Under the pieces are notes generated by a model. It did no database searches. It was not told where the DNA came from and was given only the letters and a program-made list of their open reading frames with translations. From Trichoderma breve (lineage: Eukaryota; Ascomycota; Sordariomycetes; Hypocreales; Hypocreaceae): a stretch of 64,000 bases of DNA. The DNA lies in the NCBI RefSeq assembly GCF_028502605.1, contig NC_079232.1, positions 6,820,001 through 6,884,000 of the forward strand, in the 5' to 3' direction. Numbering within the stretch: position 1 is the first letter of the stretch; each line of letters opens with the position of its first letter. Positions 1-11,848 of the stretch are shown in pieces. The translations under genes and the position numbers were made by a program.

Positions 1-565
1 TTTCGTATATCCCCTCAGTGGCTCCCCATACTACAGGGCCCGATGACTCAGCCCAGATCGTTTTCATCCAACGCAAAGCCACCTCTTCTTCCTTCTCTGA
101 TGCTGGATACACGATACCTCAGTTAACCGCGACAGAGGCAATGGATTGAATTAGTCATTCAGAGGCTGATAACTTGATTCTCATGTCATTTTTGCTCTTC
201 TTTTTTTCTCATTTTCTCCAGGTCCTCAATCAGTTGGGTTTGCACCAAATCCTTCACTAGTCCACGAAAAGACAAGCTCATCAAATTCACAACGAACCAG
301 ACACGTCTTCAATCGTTTCACAACATGTAGCCAGTCAGAAATTCCCTTTGCAACAATTCGCATTCCATTACCGCTGATGACTTTCCGCGGCGATAAGGCG
401 GCGTCAACCTTAAACGGGAAAAGCTCCAAGGATTCGCCAAGGGGCCGCTGAGCAGCCGGAGCTGTCAGACGGACGAAGCACTTTGTTTTTCAACTTCGTC
501 CGTTCCCTTCTCACAAAAACTTGCAATTGGCAAGTTCTACCTTTGTTTTCGGGCAGCCATTGGAG
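1..565. other. 5' flank of acyltransferase gene, no gene seen
   Basis: No convincing gene. A minus-strand open frame at 226-429 begins with TTG rather than ATG and has no recognisable domain. The last 100 bases before the ATG at 566 are pyrimidine-rich and probably hold the promoter and leader of the acyltransferase gene. Confidence 0.5.
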
Positions 566-2132
566 ATGGCCTCGTACCTGTACCAGCTCCTCGGCATGGG
601 GCCAAAGAGATCGCCCCCGACAATCGTGCCGACGGACGAGATTGCGCCCTTGCATTTATTTGACGATACGACGACTCTGCGGGGCTTCACGCTCATGTGG
701 ACCTTCAAGTTCGACGAGGTGCTGAACGCGGATATGCTGGGCGATTCGCTGTCTCGGCTCTTTCAGATGGAGGGCTGGCGGAAGCTTGGTGGAAGGCTTC
801 GACTCAGAGTAGGTAAATGGTGTATGGAAGCCAATTGGCATCATGGCAATCAAGATGGTTTAGCTGATTCAAGCTCAGCCCGATGGATCAGCTGAGATTC
901 ACATTCCGCGTCTTTTCACAGAGGGGCGACCGCCGCTTTACTTCACAAAAGAGAGCTTCGGCATGCGCATTTCAGAGCACCCAGAAGCATCCAAGCTGCC
1001 AAGTGCAACAGACAAATTGACAACGTTCCCAAGCGCTCGAAACTACCAATCACTAGCCCTTGGTCCCGGAGCACCCAAATGCATCGATGACTACTTTTAT
1101 TCCGACCATCCGATATACGGCCTCCACGTTGTGAACTTCACAGACGCAACATTGGTCTCCATCAATTTCAACCACTGCGTCAGTGATCTCGCCGGTCTCA
1201 TGGCCGTCCTGAACGCATGGCAGCTCGTCTTGGCAGGCAAACCCGAGGCCGTACCTCCATTCAAGGGCTTTTTCGAGGACACCATGGCTGGCCTTTACAA
1301 ATCAGAGCCAACAGAAAAGTTTGTGCTGGCCGACAAACAGCTCTCGGGCTTTGGACTTGCTTCGTTTGGACTTCGACTTATTTTTGACTCGTGGTGGAAT
1401 TCCCCTATTGAATCGAAGCTTGTTTGCATTCCGAAAAAGGTGATGGATGCTTTTGTACAAGACGCCAGGGACCAGATTTCGAAATCAGAAGAGGCCGCTG
1501 CAGACTCGCCTACATTCATCAGTGAAAACGATATCATCGTAGCACTGGCAACAAAGACGATGGCGAAGAATATATCTCCTAGCCGCCCTCTTACAGCCCT
1601 GCAGGCCGTTGACCCTCGCAGCCGTGTCAAGTCAGTCTTTCAGCAAGACGCCGCATATGTCTGCAACGCACCAGCAGCAGCATTTGTCCAGTATACCAAC
1701 CAAGAAGCTGTCGACAAGACCATCGGCGAACTAGCACTCGAGAGTCGAAAGGCCCTCCTAAAGCAACTCACCGAAGAGCAAATGAAGGCCGTCGCTGCGC
1801 TGGCATACAAATCGATGGGGGCCACCGGAAACCCTCCGATGTTTGGAGAGAGCAACATGGCCTTTCTAGTGTTTTCCAACTGGAGCAAAGCCGCGTTTCT
1901 AGAAACGGTAGATTTCAGCCCAGCGATTGTCAAGAGTGCTGAGACGGCTCGTCCTGATGGGAAGCAGGGCCGTCCAATTTATTACCATTCACAGAGTATA
2001 GAAACGAGTAGATTTTCGACAAACGTCATTGTGATTATGGGGAGAGATTTAGAAGGAAACTTTTGGCTGAATGCTGATTATCCAGCGCACCATTGGCCTG
2101 CATTGTTGGAGCAGCTGGAGCGATATGCATAG
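566..2132 (+). CDS. BAHD/transferase-family acyltransferase
   Basis: Predicted cytosolic acyl-CoA-dependent O- or N-acyltransferase of the fungal transferase family, which includes trichothecene 3-O-acetyltransferase and plant BAHD enzymes. It would move an acyl group from CoA to an alcohol or amine; the substrate cannot be read from the sequence. The first exon starts at ATG 566 (MASYLYQLLGMG). A short intron follows, either 813-873 (GTAAAT to AAG) or 809-878 (GTAGGT to CAG); both keep the frame. With the first choice the protein is 501 residues, a normal length. The catalytic HxxxD motif is intact as NHCVSD near residue 183. The C-terminal half ends in the usual beta-rich segment, but the family's second motif, DFGWG, is not obvious. 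The gene is convergent with the GPI-protein gene. No biosynthetic partner lies beside it, so a role in secondary metabolism or detoxification is only inference. Confidence 0.85.
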
Positions 2133-2596
2133 ATTCTGTAAAGAGCACAAAAATCCGCATTGATAGATTTTGGCCTGCATAGACATTAATCATGACTGAT
2201 TTATAATCAAGTTAATGAAAGAATTGTCAGTTTGTTCACGATGATTACCTATGTCTGGTCATAATTCTTGGTCGAGTTAGTGAAAAAAAAGACCCCCCGT
2301 CGGTTTGTTCACGATGATCACTCTTGTTGGTTTATTTCTTGGTCGAGATAATGAATTGTTTGTTCACGATGATCACTTTTGTTGGGCCATGACTCTTGAT
2401 CGAGTCAATGACTTGTTGATTAATGATGATCACTTTTACCTAGCCCTGATTCTTGATCGAGCTGATGAAAGAAGTATTAGTTGTCCAAAAACTGGCTTGT
2501 CTGCCTGCACTCAAGTCTCATACGTAAGCTCTTGTTGTGAATCAAAGTGTATTGTAAATATTAAATTGTCAGATCTATCGTATATCTATTAATCGT
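2133..2596. other. Convergent 3' spacer with tandem repeat
   Basis: AT-rich spacer between the 3' ends of the acyltransferase gene (+) and the GPI-protein gene (-). About half of it is the degenerate tandem repeat listed separately. The plus-strand open frame 2305-2592 is a by-product of that repeat and is not called as a gene. Confidence 0.6.
2231..2470. repeat. Degenerate ~55-bp tandem repeat, about four units
   Basis: Units begin near 2231, 2303, 2359 and 2412. Each carries a start like TTTGTTCACGATGATCAC, then about 18 variable bases, then a run like CTTGATCGAGT and AATGA. The spacing is 72, 56 and 53 bp. The copies differ by many substitutions, so the array is old. Units 2-4 lie in one open frame that would encode a repeated D-D-H-F and L-D-R pattern, but no start context or domain supports translation. 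Confidence 0.8.
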
Positions 2597-3826
2597 CTAA
2601 AAGCAGGCAAGGAGAGGCATGGCCATCGCTGCTGCTACCAAATAGAGGCTTGCAGTGACCACTCCAGCAGCATTCTTGCCCGATCCAGTCTTGGTTGGGC
2701 TCGCCGCAGCAGCAGTGCTGTCCTGTGCAGAGCTTCCAGTATTCGCGGCTCCATTGTCAGAAGCGGTAGTCTGGGGGTCGTTGGAACCTGAGCCTGAGCC
2801 AGAGCCCGATCCTGATCCTGAACCAGATCCTGAACCAGATCCTGAACCAGATCCCGAGCCAGAGCCTGAGCCAGATCCTGAACCGGAGCCAGAGCCGCTG
2901 GATCCCTTGACACCGGCAGCAGTAATGGTATAGACGGTTCCATCGCCGCCATTGGTGTAAGTAAAGACTGATCCACTAGCAGGCGCAGTCACCGTTCCGG
3001 CATGGTTGCTAAGCGTTGCCGTTCCAGTGGCGGGAAGATTCGTCGGCTTGTAGAATGTGCTGACTCCATCGAGAGAGTATCCCAAGTCCTTGATGCAGTC
3101 GTACTGATCCAGGTATGGGCCACATGAATCAAATGGTGTGTTGAGCTGTGACTCAAGCGAATTCACATTTGAGAGGCCAAGGAGGGTGGGATCGGTTTCA
3201 GGGCAGATTTCGAGGAAACTGATGCTTGATTAGCACAAAAGTTTCTCACGAGCAGGTTTCTAGTATAAATGCGTAGCAGAAGAGCAAATACGGATGATGA
3301 GACTTGAGACTTACGTTGAGATGGCACCGCTAATCTCGCAGCAGTCGCACCCCTGAATCTGCTGAAGGTTGCTGCTAGCATCACCCGAGTTTGCATTGTT
3401 TGAGCACGTTGCCGTCTCCTGGATGGCGTCGTTGTAGGCGAGGAACACTTTACCCAAGTTGCATGAGCATGCATTAGGGGCATCGTTAGGGATCGGGAAA
3501 TAGGGCACTGGCAGCTTGGCAATGGGGCAGTTGAGCATATAGTCGGTGATGTAATTTTGGTACTCGCACTGCCAGACTCGGTTCCAGCAAAAGGCGGAAT
3601 AGCAATTGTAATTGTCGACATAGTTTTGACATCCACAGGCCAGGATCTCCTGTTGGCTGTTGTCCTTTTTGGCCTGGGCGATACAGGAGCTCAGCTGGTC
3701 GTTTGCCTGCTTCTGGCAGCTTTCGAAGCCAGATGAATCGGCACATCCAGTGCTGGTCAGGGTCACGCTGCCAGTGGCAGCAAGAGCCGCTGTAGAGAGC
3801 AGAGGAAGCAATAGTAGACGCTGCAT
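2597..3826 (-). CDS. GPI-anchored, cysteine-rich cell-wall protein with Gly-Ser repeat
   Basis: Secreted fungal surface protein with two exons, 3826-3315 and 3218-2597. The intron 3219-3314 has GTAAGT and a CATCAG acceptor. The product is 377 residues. It begins with a signal peptide ([16 protein letters not shown]). A cysteine-rich ectodomain of about 220 residues follows, with many Cys in pairs such as CGC, CSC and CDCC. Then comes a run of more than 15 Gly-Ser dipeptides, a Thr/Ser/Ala-rich stalk and a hydrophobic C-terminus ending LACF. That last segment follows a small-residue cleavage region (GSGKNAAG), as expected of a GPI-attachment signal. The protein is probably bound to the plasma membrane and then cross-linked in the wall. 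The Gly-Ser spacer would hold the Cys-rich head away from the surface. No enzymatic motif is visible; similar fungal proteins are annotated only as GPI-anchored or hypothetical. Start chosen for the signal peptide. Confidence 0.8.
2780..2900. repeat. Hexanucleotide-type minisatellite encoding Gly-Ser run
   Basis: Tandem array of variants of GAACCAGATCCT / GAGCCAGAGCCT on the plus strand, coding for (Gly-Ser)n on the minus strand inside the GPI-protein gene. The unit is 6-12 bp. Such an array is expected to vary in length between strains. Confidence 0.85.
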
Positions 3827-6081
3827 TGTGTTGTGAGTGGTGTAGCTTTGGTTTTCTTTGCACGAGCTCAATGAGAGAAGAGACAACAAGGAAGAGACAA
3901 CAAGGAAGAGACAACAAAAGAAGAAAACAACAAAGCAAAGGGGAATAAGGGCACGATGGAAATAAGTGTCCTAGCCAGAGACATCAGAGCGCTATACAGT
4001 AGAGCCGCAGCACGAGCACGGGCTCGCCTGCCAGTCGCGCCCTTTGGTCTGCAGCAGTCTGCCTTGGCCCGAAGCCCAAATCGGCGCGGCTGAAAAACGA
4101 AGCCCCATCGCCAGTGGATACGCAACATTGACTGATTTCCCAAAGAGCAGCTGCGTGATCCCAAAACGGGTCCAACCGCACGCACGTTGCCTGCCGAGCG
4201 ATCCGTATTCCGCGCTCTCGAGGCCAGCAAAGACGGTCTGTCGTTCGACTAGCATGCGCAGGCAGGATTCGCCGAGTCAAGACCCCCAGATTAGCGAGCG
4301 TCGACGGCCGTGGGATTGGCCAACAGGGCGAGCCTCAATCTTTTTCTCGATCCCGTTTGGCCTATTGCGTCTAGTCCAAAGTCCTTTTGGTCGGCCATCT
4401 CGGTTGAGGCGCGGAACCGTCGAATATGTTGCGTTCCGTATGCGCATCCAAGTCTGCCTATAAAGAGCGAGCCGGCGAGAACCAGTTCGCCTTGCTTGGT
4501 CAGAATCGAAAGACGAATGATGGAATGGTGGACGACTGGCTTGCGCGTTGCTATATGCCTTGCAACGGAAGTGACGGGAACTAATATGATGTTGGGTCAA
4601 CCGATAAATTGTCCACAGTGAGGGTGAATTGTGTGAGGAATCAATTGTGTCCAGCGTCGTTTTCCCCCTACCAGTTCTTCGGCTCCTCGCTTATGATACG
4701 CTACACCCTGCCCTTGGCTGCGCGATATCGACACGTGCATCCCTTATCAATTCCACACTCGAGATATTTACGAATAATGATAATGATCCGAAGCCTTATA
4801 CATGAGAAATCAGATGAGAAAAGGATGCACTTCTGCTGCCCATTTCTCTCAGGCTCTGTGTAAGCGCTTGCAACTGAGACCCGGTGGGCTCGTATTTAGG
4901 CTCAAGATCTAGATTATGAGTTAGCTTAATCGATATTTTACCTCTTCGGGCATCAAATCCCGGGCAAGGGTGCGATGCGGCAGATTGTCTGCTTACCCTG
5001 CAAATGCGAATGTGATATTTGACAGAACACTTAGCAGGTGGTAGCTCGTACGATATATTCAGCAAAATATGGCAGTTTGCATTGTGTATTATTTCCATAT
5101 TATAAATGTCGATCCGTCAGTGGGCTGGCTGCAATAGAGTTGGAAATAACCATGTGTGGGCAATTTTATGTTTATTGCCGCTGAGATCAGTCAATGTGGG
5201 CCTCACTCACAGTTAATCAGTGAACATCTCATATGAAATTCTCACTCACCTAGCAATGACCGAATAACTGCGCTATACGAGGTATTTCAAAAGTTATGAC
5301 AATCATTTCTCAATGTGCTCTTTTCACGGAATGAGCTTTTAAAACAGAGGCCTATGATAAACTGATGAAATGCATGGTGGCGCATTGAAGAAAATGTAGC
5401 CGATGGATACTTATCGATAAGAGGCCTGTTGAGATGGCGTATGTTAATTCACCTGTCAAGAAATCTCAGGCAAAGGGATAATTTCTAGGAAAAAAAATCC
5501 TCGTTGCTATAAATATTAACAAATAACATAGGTACGTTCTATTTTCATTATGCATATATATAAAAACGAGAATGCTGTCAGTAACCATTGAAATTTTACC
5601 GATTGTTCAGTACGCAACATGATGTTTCGTCGGATGAACAGCGCGATAGAATTGACCATCTTACATACCAAAGCAGACAATCTATTTCGTGGGAAAGATC
5701 ATCTGTTTTTACTCATAAGCCTAGCTAAAATTGCTCACAAAGCAAATTGTTTTCATTCATCTACATGAATCTCTCAGTTCATTCATGCTGTTGATACCGC
5801 TCGAACTGCGCTACGATGCTATGTTGAGCCTAGCGAATATGCGGCGCTACTGGCAGCCTCGAAGGATCATGAATGCGCGTAAACGATTGGCTGTGTCATT
5901 AGGCAGCGACGCGTAGTCTTGAAATCCAAAGATCTCGCGAGGCTGGAGTTAATTAACCCATCTGTTACGGGGGCCATTACTTTCTTTCTCGCTATAATCT
6001 CTGCATCTGTACATAAGAGTATCCACACGGCGTCGGCCATCCTCCCGCGAATATATTTGTATAGCACATGTCATCTTCGAG
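3827..6081. other. Long divergent intergenic region, no gene seen
   Basis: Lies between the divergently transcribed GPI-protein gene (-) and the first NLR gene (+), so it holds both promoters. 3827-4600 is GC-richer, with CT/GA-rich repeats just upstream of the GPI gene (for example the repeated AACAAGGAAGAGAC near 3880-3920). 4860-6000 is markedly AT-rich and contains only short open frames without domains or consistent splice sites. Confidence 0.5.
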
Positions 6082-9000
6082 ATGGCATCGCTTCCGAGCG
6101 ATAGCCAGTACTTAGGAAGAGAAAGGCGGACTTTCCGCGCGCGAGGTGTGCCTTACGACTGGAATCGCGACAGACTTGGATCTTTTTTGACGGAGAATGG
6201 CTATGTTAACCCGGTCATCCATTCTCTAACCAACGAAATTCATGGGCGTTCGCAGACGGCTACAGTCACTTTTCAAGATGTTCCCAATCAACTACAGGAA
6301 CGTCTAGCTGACCCGGCTAAAGGGGTTGGTCTATATGTGCCCTCGTCGGATCAACACAGCAGACCGCGGAGCTTGATGCTTGACACTGCCTTTCTTGGTG
6401 TTACAACCTTATACAGTCCTCCCCCACACGAACATAAAGTCGAGTAAGTGAATCATATGTTACTCGCCGTCCATTAAAATACTGACATTGTCAAGCCTTG
6501 TCGCGATCTCTGGCCTCGGCGGACACCCGTTTGGGTCGTTTAAAGAGCGGCACGGGGAGCATATGTGGCTCCGAGATGCCCTCCCGTATGATGTAACTGA
6601 AGAAAGTTGCGACAACAGACCCGTTTCGCGTGTCATGGTATATGGCTACAGCTCAAATCTTTTTCAGAGCGACAGTTTCCAGAATCTGGAAGATTTAGGG
6701 ACGGCTTTTCATCGTCATCTTAGAAAGCTGGCAATCGCAGGCACATTCAAGCCGATCGTATTCATCGCCCACAGCTTAGGCGGATTGATAGTCAAGCAGG
6801 TATTTGCACTTGCCATGATTATCTATACTGTCTTCTCACGGTATACTAGACCCTTATATCACTCTATAAGTCTAAAGACGAGGAAGATCAAAAACTATTA
6901 CGAGCGGTATACGGAATCGCCTTTTTTGGTGTTCCACATGACGGCATGGACATTAGTTCCCTCATTCCTATGGTTGAAAACGGGCCGAACCGATTTCTAT
7001 TGGAATCTATTGGATGCTTTAGCTCACAGATCCTGAGTACTCAGCATCGTGAATTCCTGGAGGCACTGGGGACTCAAGAGTCGAAGATAATTTGTTTTTA
7101 CGAGACCCGCATGTCACCAACCGCCATAAAGGTCTGCAATCGCCAATGATTTAGTTATTGTTATACTTTACTAATGGATAATAGGATGAAAGAGGAAACT
7201 GGAAAATAGCAGGCCCGGCTGCCGTTTTGGTATCAAAATCCTCCGCCACACACTGCCGAGAGTGGGAGAATGGGCCACAGTTTATCTGTGCCATCAACCG
7301 TACTCACTCAGAAATGGTCAAGTTTAGACCAGAAGATGATGAGTACGAAAAAGTAATGGCATTCATTCAAGGCCTCGTCCGAGAGGCACAACAAACTCAA
7401 GAACAAAAACGTATGTGACTATTCTATGCTCTATGCCAACCAGCTTTAATAGAAATGGTATTGAAACTTTATAGATCCATTACGCCAAATATCGCCAGAA
7501 CAAATACGCAAGTGCCTGCAGTCGCTAGCCTTCGAGCATATGCAAACCCGTTCCTCTGGCGTCAATGACGCTAGCTCAGGAACCTGCAAATGGCTACTTT
7601 ACCATGAGACGTATATACGCTGGATTGAATCTAGCCATGGACTTTTTTGGATCAAAGGAAAGCCAGGTTCGGGGAAGTCCACACTTCTCAAATATGCCTT
7701 TAGTCACCAAAAGAATCTTTCCCGTACAACGAATAACACAGCAAACAGCGATATTTTTCTCTCCTTTTTCTTCCACGACCGTGGAGAGGAACTTCAAAAG
7801 ACTCCGTTTGGCCTATTCCGATCTCTTCTCCATCAAGTTCTCAAGCAGGCGCCTGATGCGTTATCGGATCTTGTTGACGATTTCACACAAAAGTGCAAGG
7901 ATATGGGCAACTACCAGGAGAAATGGAATTGGGATTCCAATGAATTATGGCGCTTCTTAGAGTCGTCTTTTCCGAGAGTCTTAGCAGTTCGTTCCATCTG
8001 GCTGTTTGTTGATGCTCTAGATGAGTGCGGCGAAAGAAATGCAAAAGACCTTGTCAAGAAGTTTAAACTCCTAGTTGAAAGGATTACGCCTCTGTTTACT
8101 CACGGCAATAAACTCCGGATCTGTTTCAGCTGTCGTCATTACCCAATACTAAGCTCTACTGCTTTATTGGAGGTATGCCTCGAGAGAGAGAACCGAGGTG
8201 ACATTTCCACTTATGTACGGTCCGAACTATTCCCATACGGAGAATCAATGTCAATCACGATTCCAGACTTAATTATAGATCGTGCTTCTGGCGTCTTTTT
8301 ATGGGCAGAGCTGGTAGTAAAACTCGTTATAGATCTTGGACTAAATGGCGATGGGCCAGCCAAGATTATGGCGGCAGTGCATTCTATCCCAAAAGGCCTC
8401 GACGAGCTATATGAAAGACTCATTCGCAATATGACACCAGCATCTCTAAAACTAATCAAGTGGGTTTGCTTTGCCACGCGGCCATTGTCGGTTAGTGAAC
8501 TACGGTGGGCTATGGCTGTCAGAGCCGATTATTCCTCATTGAATGCATGCCAAAATGCAGAGGATTATATACCAGATGATGATCGCATGAAGAAACAGAT
8601 TGTGAAGCTCAGTCGGGGGCTTGCTGAGGTCACAACGGGGGACGATCTAATTGTCCAGTTCATTCACCAGTCAGTCAAAGATTTCTTCATCGATATGGGC
8701 CTGTCGAAACTAGTTGAAGAGATCGTTGGAGACTCGACATCGCCCTATGCAGCCATTGGAGTGTCTCACTTGGAATTATCGAAAGCTTGCATACAATACT
8801 TTGCGATGGAAGAAGTCGTACAATTGACAAATTACGAAAGACAAAAATTGTATACGGAGTTCCCTTTCCTGCGCTACGCTATTTCTTCATGGGTAGCGCA
8901 TCTGAAGAAAAGCGATGACTATGGAATCACGCCAGAGGGAGTATTGGACTTCTTTGAATGGCCGTTGAATAATCTACTGGATATCTGGACAAAAATTTAC

Positions 9001-10056
9001 AATGAGATGCATCGATATTCAGACGGTTGCCCAACAGACGATACCCACCTTGAACACGTTGCAGCAAGGTATGATATCCAGGGAGTAATGAACGGCATTT
9101 TGCAGAGCCATAGTGTGACTACTATTGGAGTCGACTCAAAAGACGGTTCTGAAATGACACCGCTGGCATGGGCTGCAAAGAATGGGCATAAAGATATGTG
9201 CAGGCTCTTACTTGGCACGGGTCGGGTTGAGATCGATGCAAAATGTCTGAATAACCAAACGCCTCTATTCTTAGCTGCACAGGGGGGGCATCAGGCTGTG
9301 GTTAGCCTCTTGCTTGCCACGAAACAGGTTGACATCAATGTGGAAGATGGAGCGGGCATGACACCACTATCATTAGCTACAAAGAATGGAGATTTGGCTC
9401 TAGTCAAGCTATTATTTGACACAGGCCAGATCGACTTCAATACAAAAGCCCATGGTAACCTCCGCTCGCTGTTATATGCGGCAGGGAATGGACACGAGGC
9501 TATGGTAAAGTTATTCCTCGCCACAGACCACGCAGAGATGATCTATTCAACGAATTATGAGGGCCACACGCCGCTAACGTTGGCCGCGATGAAAGGGTAC
9601 GAGGTTGTAGTCAAGCTTTTGCTCGCCACGGGCAAGGCTGAGATCAATTTAAGGGGCTTTGGAGGTCATGCAGCGCTGGCATTGGCTGCGATGAGTGGAC
9701 AGGATGCTGTAGTCAAGCTCTTGCTCGCCACGGACCAGGTTGAGATCAACCCAAAGAACAAGATTGGTGAAACGCCACTATTAATTGCCGCGGAGCACGG
9801 ACACGAGGCTGTGGTTAAGCTTTTGCTCGATACAGGCAAAGTCGAGATTAATTCACAGAACTGGGGTGGCGACACGGCGTTGTCAAAAGCCATAGATAAG
9901 GGGCACGAGGCTGTGGTCAAGATTTTACTCGCCACGGGCCAGGCTGACATACATTCAAAGTATTTGGGAGATTGGACAGCCCCCTCATGGTTTGGAACGC
10001 CAAATCGTAAGGCTATCAATGATCTGCTTAAACAATATTCCCGACTTCGTTCTTAG
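6082..10056 (+). CDS. NLR-type STAND protein: alpha/beta-hydrolase - NACHT - ankyrin
   Basis: Predicted cytoplasmic fungal NLR-like receptor of 1251 residues. Five exons: 6082-6443, 6496-6799, 6850-7131, 7185-7410, 7475-10056; all phases agree. The fourth donor (GTCTGC at 7132) is weak. Residues 1-110 resemble the short RRM-like segment that often precedes this architecture. Residues about 120-390 are a SERAC1/PGAP1-like serine hydrolase with the nucleophile motif HSLGG near residue 212 and a following FFGVPHDG. Related fungal N-domains act as cell-death or signalling effectors. The NACHT NTPase has Walker A GKPGSGKST near residue 453 and Walker B WLFVDALDEC near 568. From about residue 940 come nine ankyrin repeats of 34-36 residues (consensus A-V-V-K-L-L-L-A-T-G), very alike and probably the ligand sensor. 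By family analogy ligand binding drives NACHT oligomerisation and activates the hydrolase. Role in incompatibility or immunity is inferred. Confidence 0.88.
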
Positions 10057-10288
10057 GATCAATCTGTATAAATTTAAAAAGTTCATAGATTAACGGTCAA
10101 ACGATCAGTGGCAACTCATACGAGAATCCTCACTCATGTGAACATTGGCTAAATATGTATTTATAATGTATGTAGAATATGGTCAATATTTATGACACTT
10201 GTTCCTTCGTTATTTGTTCTCTGCATCAACTTCACCGATCAAAACCTGGACGAAATAAAATGAATGTTGCCTAATCCGAAACTTGCAG

Positions 10289-10462
10289 TCAGTAAAGTGG
10301 TGTCCTCTTGTAGATAAGAATTGACACCAAGTTGATTTTGTATTCGGATCTTTGGCCAGAGGGAGACTTGTACAGCTCATATGCACTGTTTATTAGGCGA
10401 AAGCCAAAGTCAGCAAACTGGACCACTGCCGCCGCTATGTCGACAGCGTTGCCTGGATCCAT
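10289..10462 (-). pseudogene. Relic of the N-terminus of another fungal NLR/NACHT protein
   Basis: A minus-strand frame opening at ATG 10462 reads MDPGNAVDIAAAVVQFADFG and continues with a helical segment (RLINSAYELYKS). This closely resembles the conserved first residues of many fungal NACHT or ankyrin proteins, whose N-terminal domain starts with a small-residue-rich helix like this. The frame stops after about 58 residues and nothing downstream (10288 back to the end of the first NLR gene) continues the domain. I read it as a decayed or truncated gene, left by rearrangement and pointing tail to tail at the intact NLR gene. It could instead be a first exon whose other exons I cannot see. 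Confidence 0.5.
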
Positions 10463-11848
10463 ATCCGAGCGATCACGGGCTATCGCGATAATGCACACAC
10501 TTCAGGGCTGCTGAAGGATCGGAGGAAACAGTTCAAGCAAAGTAAAGCTGTTGTGATGATTCAATTATACAACCCCGCTTTGCTACGTGAGGTGCTTCTC
10601 TTGTCTTTGATGTGGTTGATTGATCCTTCAGCCGCACCCAAGGCCCAAGGCTGCACCCAAGGCTGAAGCTGGCCACAGTCGTATTGATGCCTAACGTTAC
10701 CCGGGAATTCTAGGCGACCATGCAAACGCAAATATCACACCGCTGTAATGTATTGGTAATTATTATTTAGTATTTATTTGAAGATAATAATGAAATGTCT
10801 ATTATTCATATATCTAGATAAAAGTTTTGAATAGCTGGCGACTCACTTTGACCACTTGAATGACAGCAGCGAATTTTCTCAAATGAGGCAGATGAGGATG
10901 TAACATATAAAATATTTACAACTTAATGACAGTGATACTGCATGCATCATATTAGTTGAGTGCTAATTAGACGGATATCGTATGAAGGGGAAGTATGAAC
11001 ATTAATCTTACGGGTGACAGAGCGCGGAGGCTTAATGGATCATGAGTTCCGATAGCCATCCCTGAAATTTTCATATTGATTCGGTTGAGACTTATTGATG
11101 ATTGTCCCATCAATATCCTACAGCTACATGATGAGATCAGTTTTTGATGAGGCGAGCCACAGATATAGTGGAAGATGAATTGAACAAAAAAGAGTCCACT
11201 GACTCAATATGCGACATATGAAGTAGCTCAAGCAGTTGGAAGACATCTAAATCTCGAGCCTTCCGATTCATTATTTTCATTAAGCTAGAATTTACTTTTC
11301 AAAATGATGATTACTGTCTGACATTTACGTGCATTCGTATGAATTCCACGATGCATAAATCCTCTTTTCCTGAAAAGCCTCCTGAGCGTTATAGAAATGG
11401 AAGTACATGAATAGCCCGATATCCAGTACATTTTTGCCCAGTGCACAATAAATACTGTATTCAGAAGCTCGAAAAAAGAAGGGAAAGCCTCTTTTTGGGA
11501 TGATTCTATACAAGCCATAAAGCCTAGTTAGAACCTATGTGCTTCTTTGCAGCTATCCAACTTGTAGGCTACTAATGTTCGCTCTTGACACTCTGATATT
11601 GAAGCATCTCTATGACGCATATTATCATCTTATAACCCTCAACTAATCAGTCGGGATATAGGTTGGCGGTATCCAGCGTCTCGTAAAGGCATATAGTCAT
11701 ATCGTGTAGCAGATACCAAACTCATATCAAACTCTGAATCAATCGTTTTCACAAGTATACCTTATAGAGGCTGCCACACGCACATACCCATATGAAACGT
11801 ACTATCAAAACACATCAGCATCATCAATTACAACCCAGTCATTAACAC
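10463..11848. other. AT-rich spacer, no gene seen
   Basis: Mostly AT-rich sequence without a convincing reading frame. A small direct repeat of CACCCAAGGC lies near 10634-10665. Minus-strand open frames at 11285-11518 have no recognisable domain and lie downstream of the small membrane-protein gene, where they could at most contain its 3' untranslated region or a missed last exon. Confidence 0.4.

Noticed and set aside
226..429. 67-codon minus-strand frame at the left edge
   Set aside because: It starts with TTG and has no family resemblance.
2305..2592. 95-codon plus-strand frame with repeated D-D-H-F and L-D-R peptides
   Set aside because: It is produced by the tandem repeat in a 3' spacer and has no domain or start context.
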